Source: Trichodelitschia bisporula
Lineage: Eukaryota; Ascomycota; Dothideomycetes; Phaeotrichales; Phaeotrichaceae
Assembly (NCBI GenBank): GCA_010356995.1
Contig: ML996699.1
Span: 819,646 to 883,645 of the forward strand
DNA: 64,000 bases
Direction of reading: 5' to 3'
Shown: positions 42,457-54,660 of the stretch, piece after piece
Numbering within the stretch: position 1 is the first letter of the stretch
How the letters are laid out: each line of letters begins with the position of its first letter
Translations under genes and position numbers: made by a program
The notes under the pieces: generated by a model
Told to the model about the DNA's origin: nothing
Database searches by the model: none
What the model saw: the letters and a program-made list of their open reading frames with translations, nothing else

Positions 42457-45400
42457 GGAGGGGATGGTGGGTGATGGTTGGGGGGGGGGGGGGGGGGGGG
42501 AGAGAGGGGGACTAATGGTGTGGAAGGGTGGTCGGTTGTGATGCTGTCGCGATAGCCCCAGCGCGGCGTGCGGATGAGTTGGTGAGGACGAAGATGGATA
42601 GGAGGTTGGAGTCGGGCTCGTGTTTCCGTCGTGGGTTTTCCAAGGCTGAGGTGTAATCGGGCGTTTCCGGGGCTGAGGGGCTTAGTCTCTGCGGGGAAGC
42701 TTAATGGTCTAGTAGGGTGTATTAGTGTGTTTATGCTAAAGATTCAACTTGTGGGAAACGGCATTTTGTGATGTTTCGGGTTTGGGATGTGTGATTGTGG
42801 TGGGCGTGGTTTGGGCGAAACGAGCTCGGGCCTGGTGGGTTGGGGGTATGGTTATGCGCATGAGTGGTCAATTTGGGTGGGATGATGTGGTATTTCGAGT
42901 GTAGTACTGTTGAATATGGAGAGTCAGTCGGAGTTCATGCTGTGGTGATGTGCCTGGCCTATACACATGTGCCTCTTCCTCGCTAGCAAATGGAGACGGG
43001 GCCAGAAGTGTCGGCATTGCGGTACAAGTTGATGAGAACGACGAACAGAATCCTGAGACCAGAGTTGACTGCGACCGCGGTAACCCTAGGTAGGGGTTGC
43101 TCAGCCTCATTATCGGTTTCGGAAGCGACAGACAAACGGTTATCAGGCATAGGACATGTTGTCCATGATTTCGCACCGAGATCGCTGAAATTAACCCGCA
43201 GACACTCCAGAAGCTGAGGAGACTGCCAATGCGCCGGACAGGGCAAGCTGAGTCCGGGACAAGAAGTTCAAGTCACAGGGTGCTGTGAGGTGCTATGGCT
43301 AACCAAGTTAGCTTGCTTGCGGAGCGAAAGGGAGATCGGGGAGGATCTTGCACACCACAGGTCAATGCAGCGATAGCCGGGCTCACAACCTGTTGCAAGC
43401 GTTGCGGTCTAAGGCAATAGGGGATATGTACAAAGTATTGGACACTTTGCTGAGTTCAATCTTGACGCCCATGATCAAGATCCAGCTGAGCAAAGTGTCC
43501 ATCACGTTGCGCAAACCCCCTAAAACTATACTTCAGACAGCAACGCTAACAACAGGAGAAGAGAGTGCCAAAATACAGAGGAAGGCTTTGGGGGTGGAGT
43601 TATGTCTCGTAGAGGAATCTGAGCAGAGTGAGGACGAGAAAATGCTGCGAAGGGTAGAATCGCTGGCTTTATATTCCTCGGCAGAAAACCAGCAATGGAA
43701 CGTCGGGGATCTACGAACGAGGCGCCGACGACGGCATAGGCCGGCGTATACCGATTTTTCGAACCAGAAGAGTCGATGTCCACTAAAATGCGTCATGGTG
43801 TGGAATCAACCCCAAATCAGAAAGCGGGCTTAGGCTTCGAGCCGGATCCACGCATCGTGGCCCATCGGGGGCACTTGGTATTGAATCGTCGAAGTGCTCA
43901 TGGAGAATAGACGCTACATCTCCGAGCCGGGGTTGATCGGCTTGACGTTCCGCATGATAGACAGCAGTCGACGCAGGTCCCGTAGAACTTGACGATCGTT
44001 AATGCTGATGTAGGTGGAGAAGAAGAGGACGACATAGAGCTCCGGCCGTAGAGTAAGGAAGAGAGTTGAATGAGGACGTCGATTCGAACGACAGCATCCT
44101 TCAGGGAATGGCCATCGGGCTTCAAGTTCGTCATGATCGGGAAGCCTCTTCACTCCCTCTTCGTTGCAAACATTTAGATCTGACATTGGACCCACAGCGA
44201 GCTAGGTCGAGATCGACGATCCGGACGCGGGCTTATCATCCGCAGCTTGTACTGCAACTGCAACCAACCCACCACCGTACCTTCCTGCACGAGCTTCAAC
44301 CACATAGCTTCTGCACCCGCTTCTGTTGGACAGGAAGCCTTCACATCGACCTTTAGTACTAACACCGTCCCAGCTCCCAGCAATTCAGCACAGCAAGCAC
44401 AGCTTCGTCACTACAATGTATGTTCCCACGTGTTCTTTAACGTTCGAGCAGCTTGACTCGAAAAGCGCTTGGGTTACGGGGCGGCTTTGCGCTGACGCAG
44501 AACCATTGATCTCGGGAAGGTCTTCGGGGCAAAGGTACATTTGAACCAAGCTCCTAATAAGCTTCTGTCCCTGTTTCTTGGGCAGAAGAGAAGGGGATGG
44601 TGGCTTCGACTGCGGAGATAGACAGGACTGCGGAGCGTGCTTCGGTGACGCCGGACATCCACACTGAATGAAGCGGGTGTCGATGTAACGCGACGACCGA
44701 ATGGTTTGGATTGAGAATCTGGTCTGGTGGGGGAATGTCGGCTCTATATACCCGTCGGATATTGATGGTGACTCCCCTCCTTAAGGTCCGCGATGGACAA
44801 CTTCCACCAAGGCCCTTCCCGTTGACCCAGATCTTACCTGCTGAAAGCTTCCAACTGCCTTGTCCGTAACCTCCCTTCACTCCCGTAAGCAGCACACACC
44901 GAGGCACACCTGCCTCACAACGTCTACGGCTTCCGACAAATCTTCAACACAAGTCAGGCCGCCTCGCAATACCCCTCCTTGGCGTATTTGCCTTAGTACC
45001 TAGGCACAGTAACCGGTGACCGATTCCGCCCCTGCAGCCGGGCTCTAGATCGACCAAGAGGCGCGGGAAAGAGTGTGAGACGGAGAACGTGGGGACGCGG
45101 TCAGGTTTCCGCAAATGTGATGAGGTCCAATGGGACGTTGTGGCTGGACCTCCGAGATCGGCTGGAGCGGCGGCTAAGGGTCTTGCGGACGACGCGAAAT
45201 CCGGGAGGAGCGGCACGGGCCGGTGAGGGATTGGGAACTAAATCTAGCACCCGAAAGTCATGGCCGATGGCGGAGTGTAAACGAGCCGAGTTGTCCGCCG
45301 GTGCAGTCACCCGCAATTGCACGTACCCGGGCCGAAGATATCAAACTCCGAAATCGGCTGCGAAGCCGCACGAGGTTAAATGACTACACTTCCTATTTTA

Positions 45401-45544
45401 GCAAGCCACGGTCCAAGTCCCGCCTCATCCCCACGCGCGATGCACCTCAAAGTGCGCATGATATCCCCAACCTTCAACCCACCCAGCTCCCAGCGCCAAA
45501 CGCCCGCAAGTCTACAGCCTTAGCCCAAGCTAGCACCGAGTCGC
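42457..45544. other. Three-kilobase gene-free tract
   Basis: Starts with a 21-base G run at 42480-42500. A 161-codon frame at 43348-43833 lacks any motif and is not called. No RNA gene or transposon was recognised. Confidence 0.45.
42480..42500 (+). repeat. Poly-G run of 21
   Basis: An unbroken G run lies 24 bases past the stop codon of the b561-like gene, in its presumed 3' UTR. Homopolymer length is prone to sequencing error. Confidence 0.85.
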
Positions 45545-46168
45545 TCACTTCCCGCCGAACCGGCCCCAGCCCTTAACCTGGACGGGATCATCCTCCGACG
45601 GGCCGCGCGAGCTGCCCGCTTCCTTCTCGGTAACATGAACCTTTGTCGCCGGTTTGGGTTTCTGCGCCTCGAGGTCGGGCTCGCGCCCTGTCGTCCGCTT
45701 CTTGCTGGCTGGAGGCTGCTGCACGAAAACGGTGCCGCGGCGGTTCGTACTCCTCGCACTCTGCGTCGTGTCGCGTCTTCCGGTCAAGCGCCTCGACGCG
45801 CGGCGGAGGGACCCGCGGATGTCCCACTGCTTCTTTTTGGCCATATACCAGAGCCACCAAAGGCCGCCTGGAGGGTTAGATAAGGACGTCGAAAGAGGGG
45901 AGGAGGGCTTACCGATGATCAACACCACGAGACCGATTGCGACGCACATGCCGACTATAGCGCCCCTGGACAGGCTGAAGGCGCCCTTGTCCGAACCATC
46001 GGCACCCGGCGTCGTGCCGGTCAGCACAGAGCCGGCGCCGCCGTCTTGCACGCCTGAGCCGTCCTGAGCGGACATGGTAGGGAAGGCTGATGCGGATGAG
46101 CTGGTTTTCGCCTGCGCCATGGCGAGGGTGGAGAAGAGCGCGCTGAGGATGATGGAGCGAATGTTCAT
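45545..46168 (-). CDS. Small single-pass membrane protein with signal peptide
   Basis: Two exons (46168-45913, 45867-45545; 45-nt intron, GTAAGC...CCAG) give 192 residues. The intron is a multiple of three and open, so read-through would add 15 residues. Signal peptide MNIRSIILSALFSTLAMAQA is followed by a Ser/Thr/Gly-rich ectodomain of about 60 residues, a transmembrane segment GAIVGMCVAIGLVVLIIGGL with WWLWYM at its inner face, and a basic cytosolic tail (KKKQWDIRGSLRRASRRLTGRR). The tail ends KGWGRFGGK. The layout resembles small Mid2/WSC-type surface sensors, but without Cys-rich domain; function unknown. The upstream in-frame Met at 46219 is rejected since it precedes the signal peptide. 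Confidence 0.78.
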   Translation of the reverse strand: MNIRSIILSALFSTLAMAQAKTSSSASAFPTMSAQDGSGVQDGGAGSVLTGTTPGADGSDKGAFSLSRGAIVGMCVAIGLVVLIIGKPSSPLSTSLSNPPGGLWWLWYMAKKKQWDIRGSLRRASRRLTGRRDTTQSARSTNRRGTVFVQQPPASKKRTTGREPDLEAQKPKPATKVHVTEKEAGSSRGPSEDDPVQVKGWGRFGGK

Positions 46169-47391
46169 GGTGACAGTTGTATGAGAGGGTTCCCCGGATT
46201 GCGGTCGTGGGAGGGGCACGGCTCAAAAACGAGCACGATGGGCGTTTCGGGGGTGATATAAACCCCTTCCAACGTCCAAGACAAGGGCGCAGTGCGCCAG
46301 GCCTTTTAACCGCCGGCCAGGGACGATTTTGGATCTTCGCGGGGTGATTGGCGTTTCTTGCTGCAAGGTCCGGCGGTTAGAAGTGATGAGGCTGCGGGGT
46401 TTGGACTTTGATTGGCTAGCTGCGGAGCGCCATGGGAAAGCTTAGCATTTGACCGGGAATCATGCCGAACTTGAAACAGCCCAACCAGCAGCGCAGAGCA
46501 TCTGCCAAACTTGTGCATGAGTTGCGTTGCATCGCTCAGCGAGCCGTTACCCATTTGCACGACGTCCTGGGCTGCAAATGCTGACGTACTACGTAGTACG
46601 TCCGTGGGGATGCGCTCGCCTGGCGTGGTGAGTCCCAAGCCAATCGTCTAAAGATAAACCAGTGGCGCGCGGGCGCGGGCTTGCCGGCGCAGGGTGGATT
46701 GCGGAGAAGTGGCTGCGGTCTGTGCGGCATGGACTTCAACGTCTTTCACAGCGTCCGGCAGCATCACGGATGCTCGTCTCCATATAGGTACGGTAGTGTA
46801 TACGCCGCATAGCGTTGTGGCTTAGGCAGATGACCACCGGCTGCAGTCACAAGGTGAGGTGAGCTGTAGGTACGGTATCGGGATGGACGCGTCGATCTTG
46901 GCTTGATGAGCTTGTTACGACGAGGTGGAGAATTGAGATGGACTGCATACCGGTATGAAGCAGATGGCCAAACTCTCCGAGATGGTTAAGATGGCCGACA
47001 TGACCGACGTCGTCGAGATGGCCAAGATGGCTAATTGTTGAGAGGGCTAAGTGAGCCGCCCTAGCAGCGAAGGATGAAGCTCGTACATCAAGAATCAGAA
47101 ATAAACTGACTTTCAAAGGCCAGAAGAGAAGAAGAAACAAAAAGATGGAATTTCCGTGAGCCATACAGTTGGGGAGTGCAGACATCCTCATGAAGGATGG
47201 CGTCATGGTGTTAGACCCCGATGGAGTTCCCCGACGGTGTTCGGAAGTCGCGACTTCCTGCTCCCGTCCCGCACATCTGGCGATTCCATCTTGTCCGTTC
47301 CAACCCAACCACGCTCTAAATCCACCTGATCATTACCTCTCTGCCCTTCATACTGAGAACCCTTCGTTGACGTCCTTGCTTCGAGTCCACG
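46169..47391. promoter_or_regulatory. Divergent promoter region with 20-bp palindrome
   Basis: About 1.2 kb between divergent starts. It holds a perfect 20-bp palindrome at 46583-46602 and TACCGTA-type words at 46789 and 46871. A repeated GATGGCCAAGATGG-like word occurs near 46960-47035. No gene seen. Confidence 0.5.
46583..46602. repeat. Perfect 20-bp palindrome
   Basis: GACGTACTACGTAGTACGTC reads the same on both strands. It lies about 415 bases upstream of the small membrane protein gene and 790 bases upstream of the coiled-coil gene. A half-like copy, GTACGTACTACGTAG, stands just upstream of the alcohol dehydrogenase start (35481-35495). A dimeric factor site is possible. Confidence 0.7.
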
Positions 47392-50300
47392 ATGGCATCC
47401 GAGGCGCCCACCCTCGCTGAGGACCACACGACGGATGCCATGGATGGCAGCATGCATCCAAGCTCAGATAACAGCTACCTCCCCGACGATGACATGCAGG
47501 TGCTGCATCGTACCTCGACCGAGAAGAAGGCAGCTACCAATGATACAGCGCTGAACATCCCGGGGCTCATTCGACCGCCGTCATCTAGCCATACAGTACA
47601 GAATTTCAAGTTCACCAAACCCAGTGGCAAGGCTCCGGTTCTCGACCGAGTCAAGGGACGGGGTGATGCACCAAGTAGGCTTCCGCCCTCCACCCATGAT
47701 GACGGCCTTGACAACTCTCTTAGTCGCTGCGCCGCGTTCCACAACTGAATCTGCCACCCCGAAGCAACAACTGCCCCCGACCAAGCAGCACAAGTCTGTC
47801 CTGCTCCCAACACAAAGTTCCTCCGACGTCCCTGTTCCTTTGCCTGCTGATCCCTCGGCCACTGCATCCAATCAGCAGGAGGAAGATGATATCGTCAACA
47901 TCTTCCGGGAGCCTGAAAGTCCATCGGGACGCCACACAGCGCCGAAGGTTTCTCATGTCTCCTCACAGCAGCCTGCGTCTTCGGCCCCTCGCCAGAGCCA
48001 TGTGCATCCCCAACCCGCCCAAATGAGCCGTCCTGTGCGCGCGAGCGCTCAGGTTGCGAGGGCGGAGTCTCGTACTCCACGTGAGCATGCGGCGAAGGTC
48101 AAGAAAAGCGCGCGTGTCGCTCCCGCTCCCGCTCCCCCACCCACGGTCGATCAAGTCTGCGAACTGTTGACATGGACTCTGAAACAAGAATCGCAGAAAC
48201 AACACGAAAGAATGCAGCACGAGCAGCTCCGCATGAGCCAACTGGAGCAATGCATCACCACTCTGCGTGTCCAGCACCTTGAAATCCATAACGAATTGGC
48301 AGAGGAAAAGCAGAATCGGATCGCAGAGGCCGCACAGAGCGCGGACACGATAAGGATACATGACATGAAGGCCCTCGATGCGCAGCGGCGCGCCGATGCT
48401 CTTGCGAAGACCTTGGAGGAAAACAAGGCGCTCATCTCGGGTTTACAGCAGCAAGTGAGCCTCCTCGACCAGCAGTTCATCCAAACGGAGAGCGAGCGGA
48501 AGCGGCTGGAGGGCGAACTGGCCTCCAGCATCATAACGACCAAGTTTGAAAGTGAAAAGAGAGTCGCTGAGATGCAGTCGAAGATCGAGATCTTGGAAAG
48601 CGACAAGAAACACTTGGAGGAACGCGTTGACGAGAGTCGCACACAAGAGAAGGCGCACTGGGCTGCCTTGCAAGAGCAACTGACGCGGCAGGCCACTCGT
48701 GTCGATGACTTTCACAACCTCATGTGCAACAGACTCGATGGGATTCAGGGCCCGCCGATTGCACCCGAAGTTCTTGCAGAGGTCAGGTTCTTGGCTTCCC
48801 AGCTGCCGGAGTACTTTCGGTTAAGTAGAAAAGCTGAGGCCGAAGACATGACGCAGGTGATCGCGAAGGTCGAGCAGAGGTGAGAGATAGGCCACAGTCA
48901 GGCATGGTGTTGACGACTTCAGTCTTTCGGAACAACTGACTGCACTCTCGAATGGCCTGTCACCAGCCAGCATGGCGCATGTGCTGCAACCACTCTTCGA
49001 CGAGCTCAGGGCATATCGTGCCGCGCAGGAGGCTGCAACTGAGACTTTGCAGCAAGTCAGTCCACTGCGTCAGGAAAAGGCTGCTCTGGCACAACAGTGC
49101 GAGAACTTGCGAGTGGAACTTAGCGAAGCCCGCAACGCGCTGCAGACTTCCGAAGAGAAGTTGCACGCATTGGAGCTGACCAAACAAGGCCATGCCTCCA
49201 TGGTCACCGAATTGCAGACTCGACTTAACGCGGCCACGGAGGCAGACACCAAGGAAGTCGAGGACTTGAGAGCGGCGGTGAAATCGCTCAAAGAGGATGT
49301 GAAACGGTCTAGTGAAAGCGCCATCGCTGCGGCCAAGGAGCGGGATGCCATCAAGGAGAAGGCAAGTTTCACGCTGACGATGGTTCTGATCGCTTACAAG
49401 TCAGGCTAACAAGCAACGCCGGGACGCGGACAAGAAGCGGGAGGAACTTCGTGAACAAGCTAACAAGCTCCGGCAGGAGGATCGCATGGAACTGGAAAAC
49501 AAGCTTTTTCAGGCTGACAAGAAATACAAGGATCTGATCAAGAGCTTCGAGAAGCTGCAAGAGGAGCTGGTGTCGGAGAAGCGGTCTTTCGAGAAGGAGC
49601 TGACAAAGGGTGCCGATGAGGAGGCAGAGAAAATTCGACAGCAGCAAGCTCTGGATGCGGCAGCAGCCAAAAAGGACCAGGTGTTCAAGCTGGAGAAGGA
49701 AAAGTTGCTCGCAGATGCTGAAGCAAAGCACAAGACTGAACTTGCCAATCAAGAAAAGAGGCTTAAGGAAAAGTTGCTCGCAGAGACTGAGGCAAAGCAC
49801 AAGACTGAGCTTGCCAACCAAGAAAAGAGGCTCAAGGAAGCCGCTGAGCGCGAGTTGCAGCGCGTCAAAAGCACTCTTCAAGGGCGTACCAGTGAGCGAC
49901 GCGCTGAGCACACCAGTTTGAGAAAGCTGTTGGAGGCGGATACCAACCGGGCGGTCGATAAGACGCCGCAGCCTCCGGCTTTCCATAGCCCTTTGAATGG
50001 CACATTCCCGGGTCATAACTTCCATCCTGTTCAGCCCGCGATCCCCCGGTTCGCAGAAATCCACACGCCTGCTGGTGGTGGCCGTCGGGTTCACAGTCTG
50101 ACGTCGTCCGAGCTGTCCGATCCACCCTCCTCGCCTTCCGTCTCACGCCGCTCAGCCAGCGTGGTTCGGCAAGGGGTCATGAACAATCCTTTCAGCGCGG
50201 ATGACAAGTCCAAAGTCGCTGACGGCCTCGTTGATTTCAGCAGCTTCTTAGATACGTCGTCTGCTGTGACCACGGCCGGTGCGGACGCGGTTGGTAGAGA

Positions 50301-50953
50301 TATCCCGTACAAGACGGTTCGTGAGCTCAGGAAGCCTATCACGTCCAACGCCTTAGTGTACGCTCGGTCGCACACTTTGGCACAGGTGCAGCCTCAGGCT
50401 GTGACCTCAACTCCGCCGCGCGCTGTGGCGATCAAAGAGCCTCAGCGAACCCAAACACGCACTTTGAAGGACCAACTGAGCCCGGAAGTCGGGGGTAGTA
50501 TGAAGCGCGCAATCGCGGGCTTCCTTTCTGAGGTGCCGAATAATACCCGCGTACCGACCAAGCGGAGCTCGCCTCGTCCTGACCCATCTGCTACCCCACG
50601 CCCCGTCAAGAAGGCTAGGATCGACAAGGCCGCCATTGCCGTTGGAGAAGGCTCTGAAGTTCAGGCTGATAAACAGGACGCGCAGACGGAGCTTTCCGGC
50701 AGCCAGCCTCTGCTAGCAACAACGTCAGCACACTTCAAGCCGCCCCCGCCGCTTCGTGCTTCCTCCCCTCTGCCCTCGCGCGCAAAATCGTCGCTAGCCA
50801 CGGCCGCAGCACCTGCGGGTCGCGGCAAGCGGCGCGAGAGCAAGGGTGAGTACACACCGGGGCATCGTGACTGGTGGAGCACACGTATATGCTGACGGTT
50901 TGTCAGGTGAGCGATACCGCATGCGGTTTGCACAGGAGCTCGGACGGGCTTGA
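47392..50953 (+). CDS. Long coiled-coil protein of unknown function
   Basis: Five exons (47392-47674, 47724-48879, 48923-49361, 49405-50845, 50907-50953) give 1121 residues. The third intron (49362-49404) starts GCAAGT and ends TCAG with a GCTGAC branch site, so it is a GC-AG intron; phases agree only with it. Residues 1-240 are disordered, Ser/Pro/Gln-rich. Long coiled coils run from about 255 to 440 and 490 to 810, rich in Lys, Glu, Gln and Leu. A 23-residue tandem duplication (EKLLADAEAKHKTELANQE and its near copy) sits near residues 725-770. The C-terminal 300 residues are again disordered and basic, with HTPAGGGRRVHSLTSSELSD and several SP/TP sites. The shape suggests a cytoskeletal, spindle or nuclear scaffold, but no family is recognised. 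Confidence 0.8.
49698..49835 (+). repeat. 69-bp tandem duplication inside the coiled-coil gene
   Basis: Two units of 69 bases, each starting GGAAAAGTTGCTCGCAGA, stand head to tail and differ at few sites, several of them silent. They code for two 23-residue blocks in the same heptad frame class, so the coil is lengthened without a break in reading frame. Confidence 0.8.
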
Positions 50954-52212
50954 TTGCTTCGGGACGATCAGGCCGGACGGTGGACTAGGGAGATCCTGGT
51001 ATTGCGGGGTATTGATGGGGGCGGTTATTAGGGGGGAGATTTGAAGTCACGAGGGGATTTTCGGTTTGATGTCTTGCTGAGGGAATTCGGATTGGGGCAG
51101 TTTTGCGCTGGTAGGTTGATTTGTGGTTCTTGATGTATTGCTGAAGGGGGTCAGATTGCTGCCCGATGTCCGGGGGCGAGGAGGTGGTAATGGAGTATGG
51201 TTCTTGCGAGGGGTAATGTGTAGGGCTCTCTTGCGTTGTAATTGAGGTCGTTTGCGATGCTGTTTACGCACGAACATTTTGCGGGTTGGAAAGTGGGGAC
51301 CTGCTTTGATGTTGTTTCCTCTGCCCGGGACCGCGAGAGCGTCCATCCAACGAAAGCGACGGGACTTGTTTCCGCGGAATGGAGATTGGTTGAAAAAGAT
51401 GGGGACGGGATTCCAGCCCATGCCATTAAGTATCAAGTCTACCACCATGGCCTCGCCTCTTCCTCCGGCCGGGAGGCAGCTAGGATGCACCCCGCCCGGC
51501 CGCCCCCGCAGACGCAGGAACGCGGCCTCGCCCTGCCCCTCCTGTGTCCCGCACCCTTGTCCCTGGACCTGGCCCTGGAAAGCCGGGTGCGGTCCGGAGC
51601 GGAGCGGTCGGCAAGGTCGGGCGCTCGGGCGCCGGGATCGGGGGTGTAGTTCTAAATAGCGACGGGGAAAATGTTATAAAGGGGAAATACGAGGTGGGTG
51701 TCGCAGCGATTGATGGGTGGCTGTTGAGAGAGGGTTCAGATCGAGACCAAGGTGCGAGATGAGCCCGATGCGCCGTGGAAGGGTGGGTGTTTTGGAGGGC
51801 GTCGGATCAGGGCTAAGGTGCGAGATGAGTTGAAGCCGATCTGCGCGGCGGGTGGACACATCGCGATGTTTGTGGCGAGGACTGCTGAATTACCGTTCCC
51901 GCCTACTCCAAATGTACAAGACCCCAATAGAGCTTCCTATGCTACAATTTGCCCAGCGGACAAAAAAAAAACCACTGTCCCCTTTTCCCGCTGTAACGGA
52001 CAGAAAGTCTAAGACAGCTTTTTAACACCCTTTTATGCGCCCCGTTACCCGCCATCCCCTATCCCCTATCGTAACCCTGCGCACAAGAAAGGAAGACGCC
52101 CCTTTGTAAACCCGTGCATCAAACCCAGACACCCCCATAAACTCCGTCCCACCGAACTTTTGTCGTACGCCCCGTAAAACACCAGATCGGAGAACGCTCA
52201 AACCCACCCCCA
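50954..52212. other. Intergenic tract between convergent genes
   Basis: No gene. A word of about 15 bases (AAGGTGCGAGATGAG) occurs twice, near 51750 and 51814. A run of nine or ten A is at about 51962. Confidence 0.45.
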
Positions 52213-54660
52213 TTACCATCCCAGAACAATCCATCCCCCAATCCCCAACGCACCCACAACCACATACGGCATAGCCAACCACACCCCCACACCCCAACTC
52301 CAGCGCACCTCCCTCGCCTCCGGCGCAGGCCGCCAAACACCCCTCTTGTCCTTAACCATCCGCGCCCTACGCCCCTCGCCCATATCGTGATGTGGCGGGC
52401 GAAGCGCGTACCACACGGGCGTCAACAGCGCAGGGATACGCTCAAGTCCAAGTCCGGGAAACAGTGGTCCCGCCAGGAGTGCCGTCAGCAGTCCAGGCCA
52501 GTCCACCCGCCCTTTCTCCCTCCACTCGCGCTCCCGCAGTCCCATCGTTACGATTCCCATGCCCACAAGCCCGAACATGAACACCACAAACACAGGAAAC
52601 CAGCAGAGCCCGTGGCTACGCTGGACGGCAAGGAGGCGCGCAAACGGCTGCGCAGGCAAAACACCCGGGCGTGGGCGCCGCGCGTCGGGCGACGGACTCG
52701 CGGGGCGCGAGCGTTGCTTCTCCTTTTCCTTCTCTTTCTCTTTGGTCACCGCCGGCGTCCCGACCGCAACCGCGGGCGCTTTCCCGGTGACCACGAAACC
52801 GAGGCGCTTGCCACCCCAGCTCAGCGGCAGCAGTTCGCGAATCACGGCGGCGGCGAGGAAGGGCGCCATCCATGCCTCAGAGTCGGCGGCGCGGAGTACG
52901 GCGCGGAAGGTGAGATCGTGAGTGGCGGCGCCGCCGCGGAGACGCGCGAGCCACGATGCAGCGCTCAGTTCGCGGATGCGGGCGGCGAGGAAGAAAGCCA
53001 CGTAGGCACCGACGGCGCGGCGCAGATCGGCGGTGCAAGTGTGCGCGATGAAAGGTTGGGCGGAGGCGAGGCACGCGGCGAGCAGGGCCCAGGAGGCGCA
53101 GCGCAGCACGGAGGTGGTGAATGGCTTTGTGCTGTGGGCGAGGTTGGCGAGGCGCTGCGCCAGTGTCGTCTGCTTGATGAGGTACCGGCGAGAAGACGGG
53201 GAGGAGGAAGCTGGGAGCAGGAAGAAGGAAAGGTCAAGGCCGTTCATGAAGTTGCCGACGCCCTGGGGAGCAGGTTAGCTAAGTGTTCCGGGAACGAAGA
53301 ATGGAAAAGGGACGAGTGCCTTACCCATCGCTTGCGCTGCCTCACGTGACGCTCAAACGTTTCCGGCTGGAGGCCCCATTGCAGCTTCTCATTGACATAC
53401 ACAACGTGCCAGCCGCGGCCATTTTGCAGCCAGCTGAGGAGGATGTCTTCGCTGATTGAATACTCCGGAAAGCCGCCGACGTCCCTAAGGGCCTCGCGGG
53501 ACACAATGAAGCCTGTGCCAGGACAGTAGCCGGCTTTGTGGGCATCCCGGATAAGCTCTTCGTCGTCCGAATGGATGAGCGTACGCTGGTTAAAGGGATC
53601 CGAGGGTGGGATGTTGTAGAAGTGCTGTGGTTCTGTGAGCTTTTTTTGCCTTTTTCGGCCGTTTTGGTCCAGGCCCAAAGCTTACCTGAGGCGCCGCCAC
53701 TATCCCAACCCCCGGGACGCCAGTCTCCGCCACCATGGCTCGCAGCATCTCGGGCTCGGGGATCATGTCGGCATCCAGAATGGCAACCCATGCACTCTGC
53801 TCCCCCGCAAGACTATCGGCATAGCGCAGAGCGGCATTGAGATTGCCGCTCTTGAAGCCGGCAGCCCCGCCCCGACTATGATAGTGCAGGTGGGGAAACT
53901 CTTGGCTCAATGTGCCAATGTTGGCAGCCAGCATAGCGTCGCCGCCGTCGTCAGCCACAATAATGCGGACCTTGTGCTGGGGGTAGTCCAGCACACAGGC
54001 GGCGTGAACTGTGTCGAGAACAATGTCCCGGTCTTCACCACAAACAGTGATGATCACATCGATAGCTGGAAATAGCGGCGGTCCCGAGGGACGGCGCTTT
54101 GGTGTGCGTGGATGCGCATCGGAGATGCGCAGGGCGGAACTGACTCGCCAGACAAGATCGATAAGCGACGAAGCTGCAGACCGGGGTTAGATGTAACGCG
54201 TGATGCGGGGTTGGGGAAGGACAGTGCCGAATGGCAAAGAGTGTGTGACACAACATATGCCTTACATACCATGGTTGCACAGCGATGCAGCAAAAAACAC
54301 CCACGGCCAGAATACCAGGCGCTGACTCGTATGCTGCACGCGCACAACGTTAACCACAAGCACCACCCAGTAGCGGAGCAGTAAGCCCAGCGTGACAAGG
54401 TTCAGGACAATGTGGGGAAGAGAGTAGGCGGGGCCCAAAAGGCTTAAGCCTGAGGCGAGAGATTTCAGCGACCACATCGCTGGGCCATAAACCCAGAGCA
54501 GCAGTATGTGAGAAAGAGACTGCAAGCGAAGGGGCGGACAAAGTGAGCGGGGGTTGTCTTGCAGAAGGGGAGGGGGAGAGTAGTGAAAAAAGAAAAAGAA
54601 GTGTTTGGGGATTGGGTAGAATTTCGAGAGCACGGCGGCATTATGAAGTATGAAGACCAT
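52213..54660 (-). CDS. Family 2 glycosyltransferase, fungal cellulose-synthase-like
   Basis: Exons 54660-54270, 54173-53686, 53624-53325 and 53262-52213 join in phase to at most 742 residues. All processive GT2 motifs are present: VADDGGD and ILDADM (UDP-sugar and metal binding), the third acid in SEDILLSW, and QRKRW. PEPEMLR and APQHFYNIPPSDPF are typical of the fungal branch. Membrane helices flank the core: two near the N-terminus (LPHIVLNLVTLGLLLRYWVV) and several in the long C-terminal part (GLCWFPVFVVFMFGLVGMGI and others). It would make and export a beta-linked polysaccharide at the plasma membrane; the sugar is unknown. The 5' end is unsure: the frame before residue 47 reads through a pyrimidine tract ending CTTGCAG, likely an intron, so an upstream exon may be missing. 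Met at 54477 is another option. Confidence 0.85.

Noticed and set aside
43348-43833. A 161-codon frame in the 42.5-45.5 kb tract
   Set aside because: No recognisable domain and no compatible flanking exons; codon use looks random.
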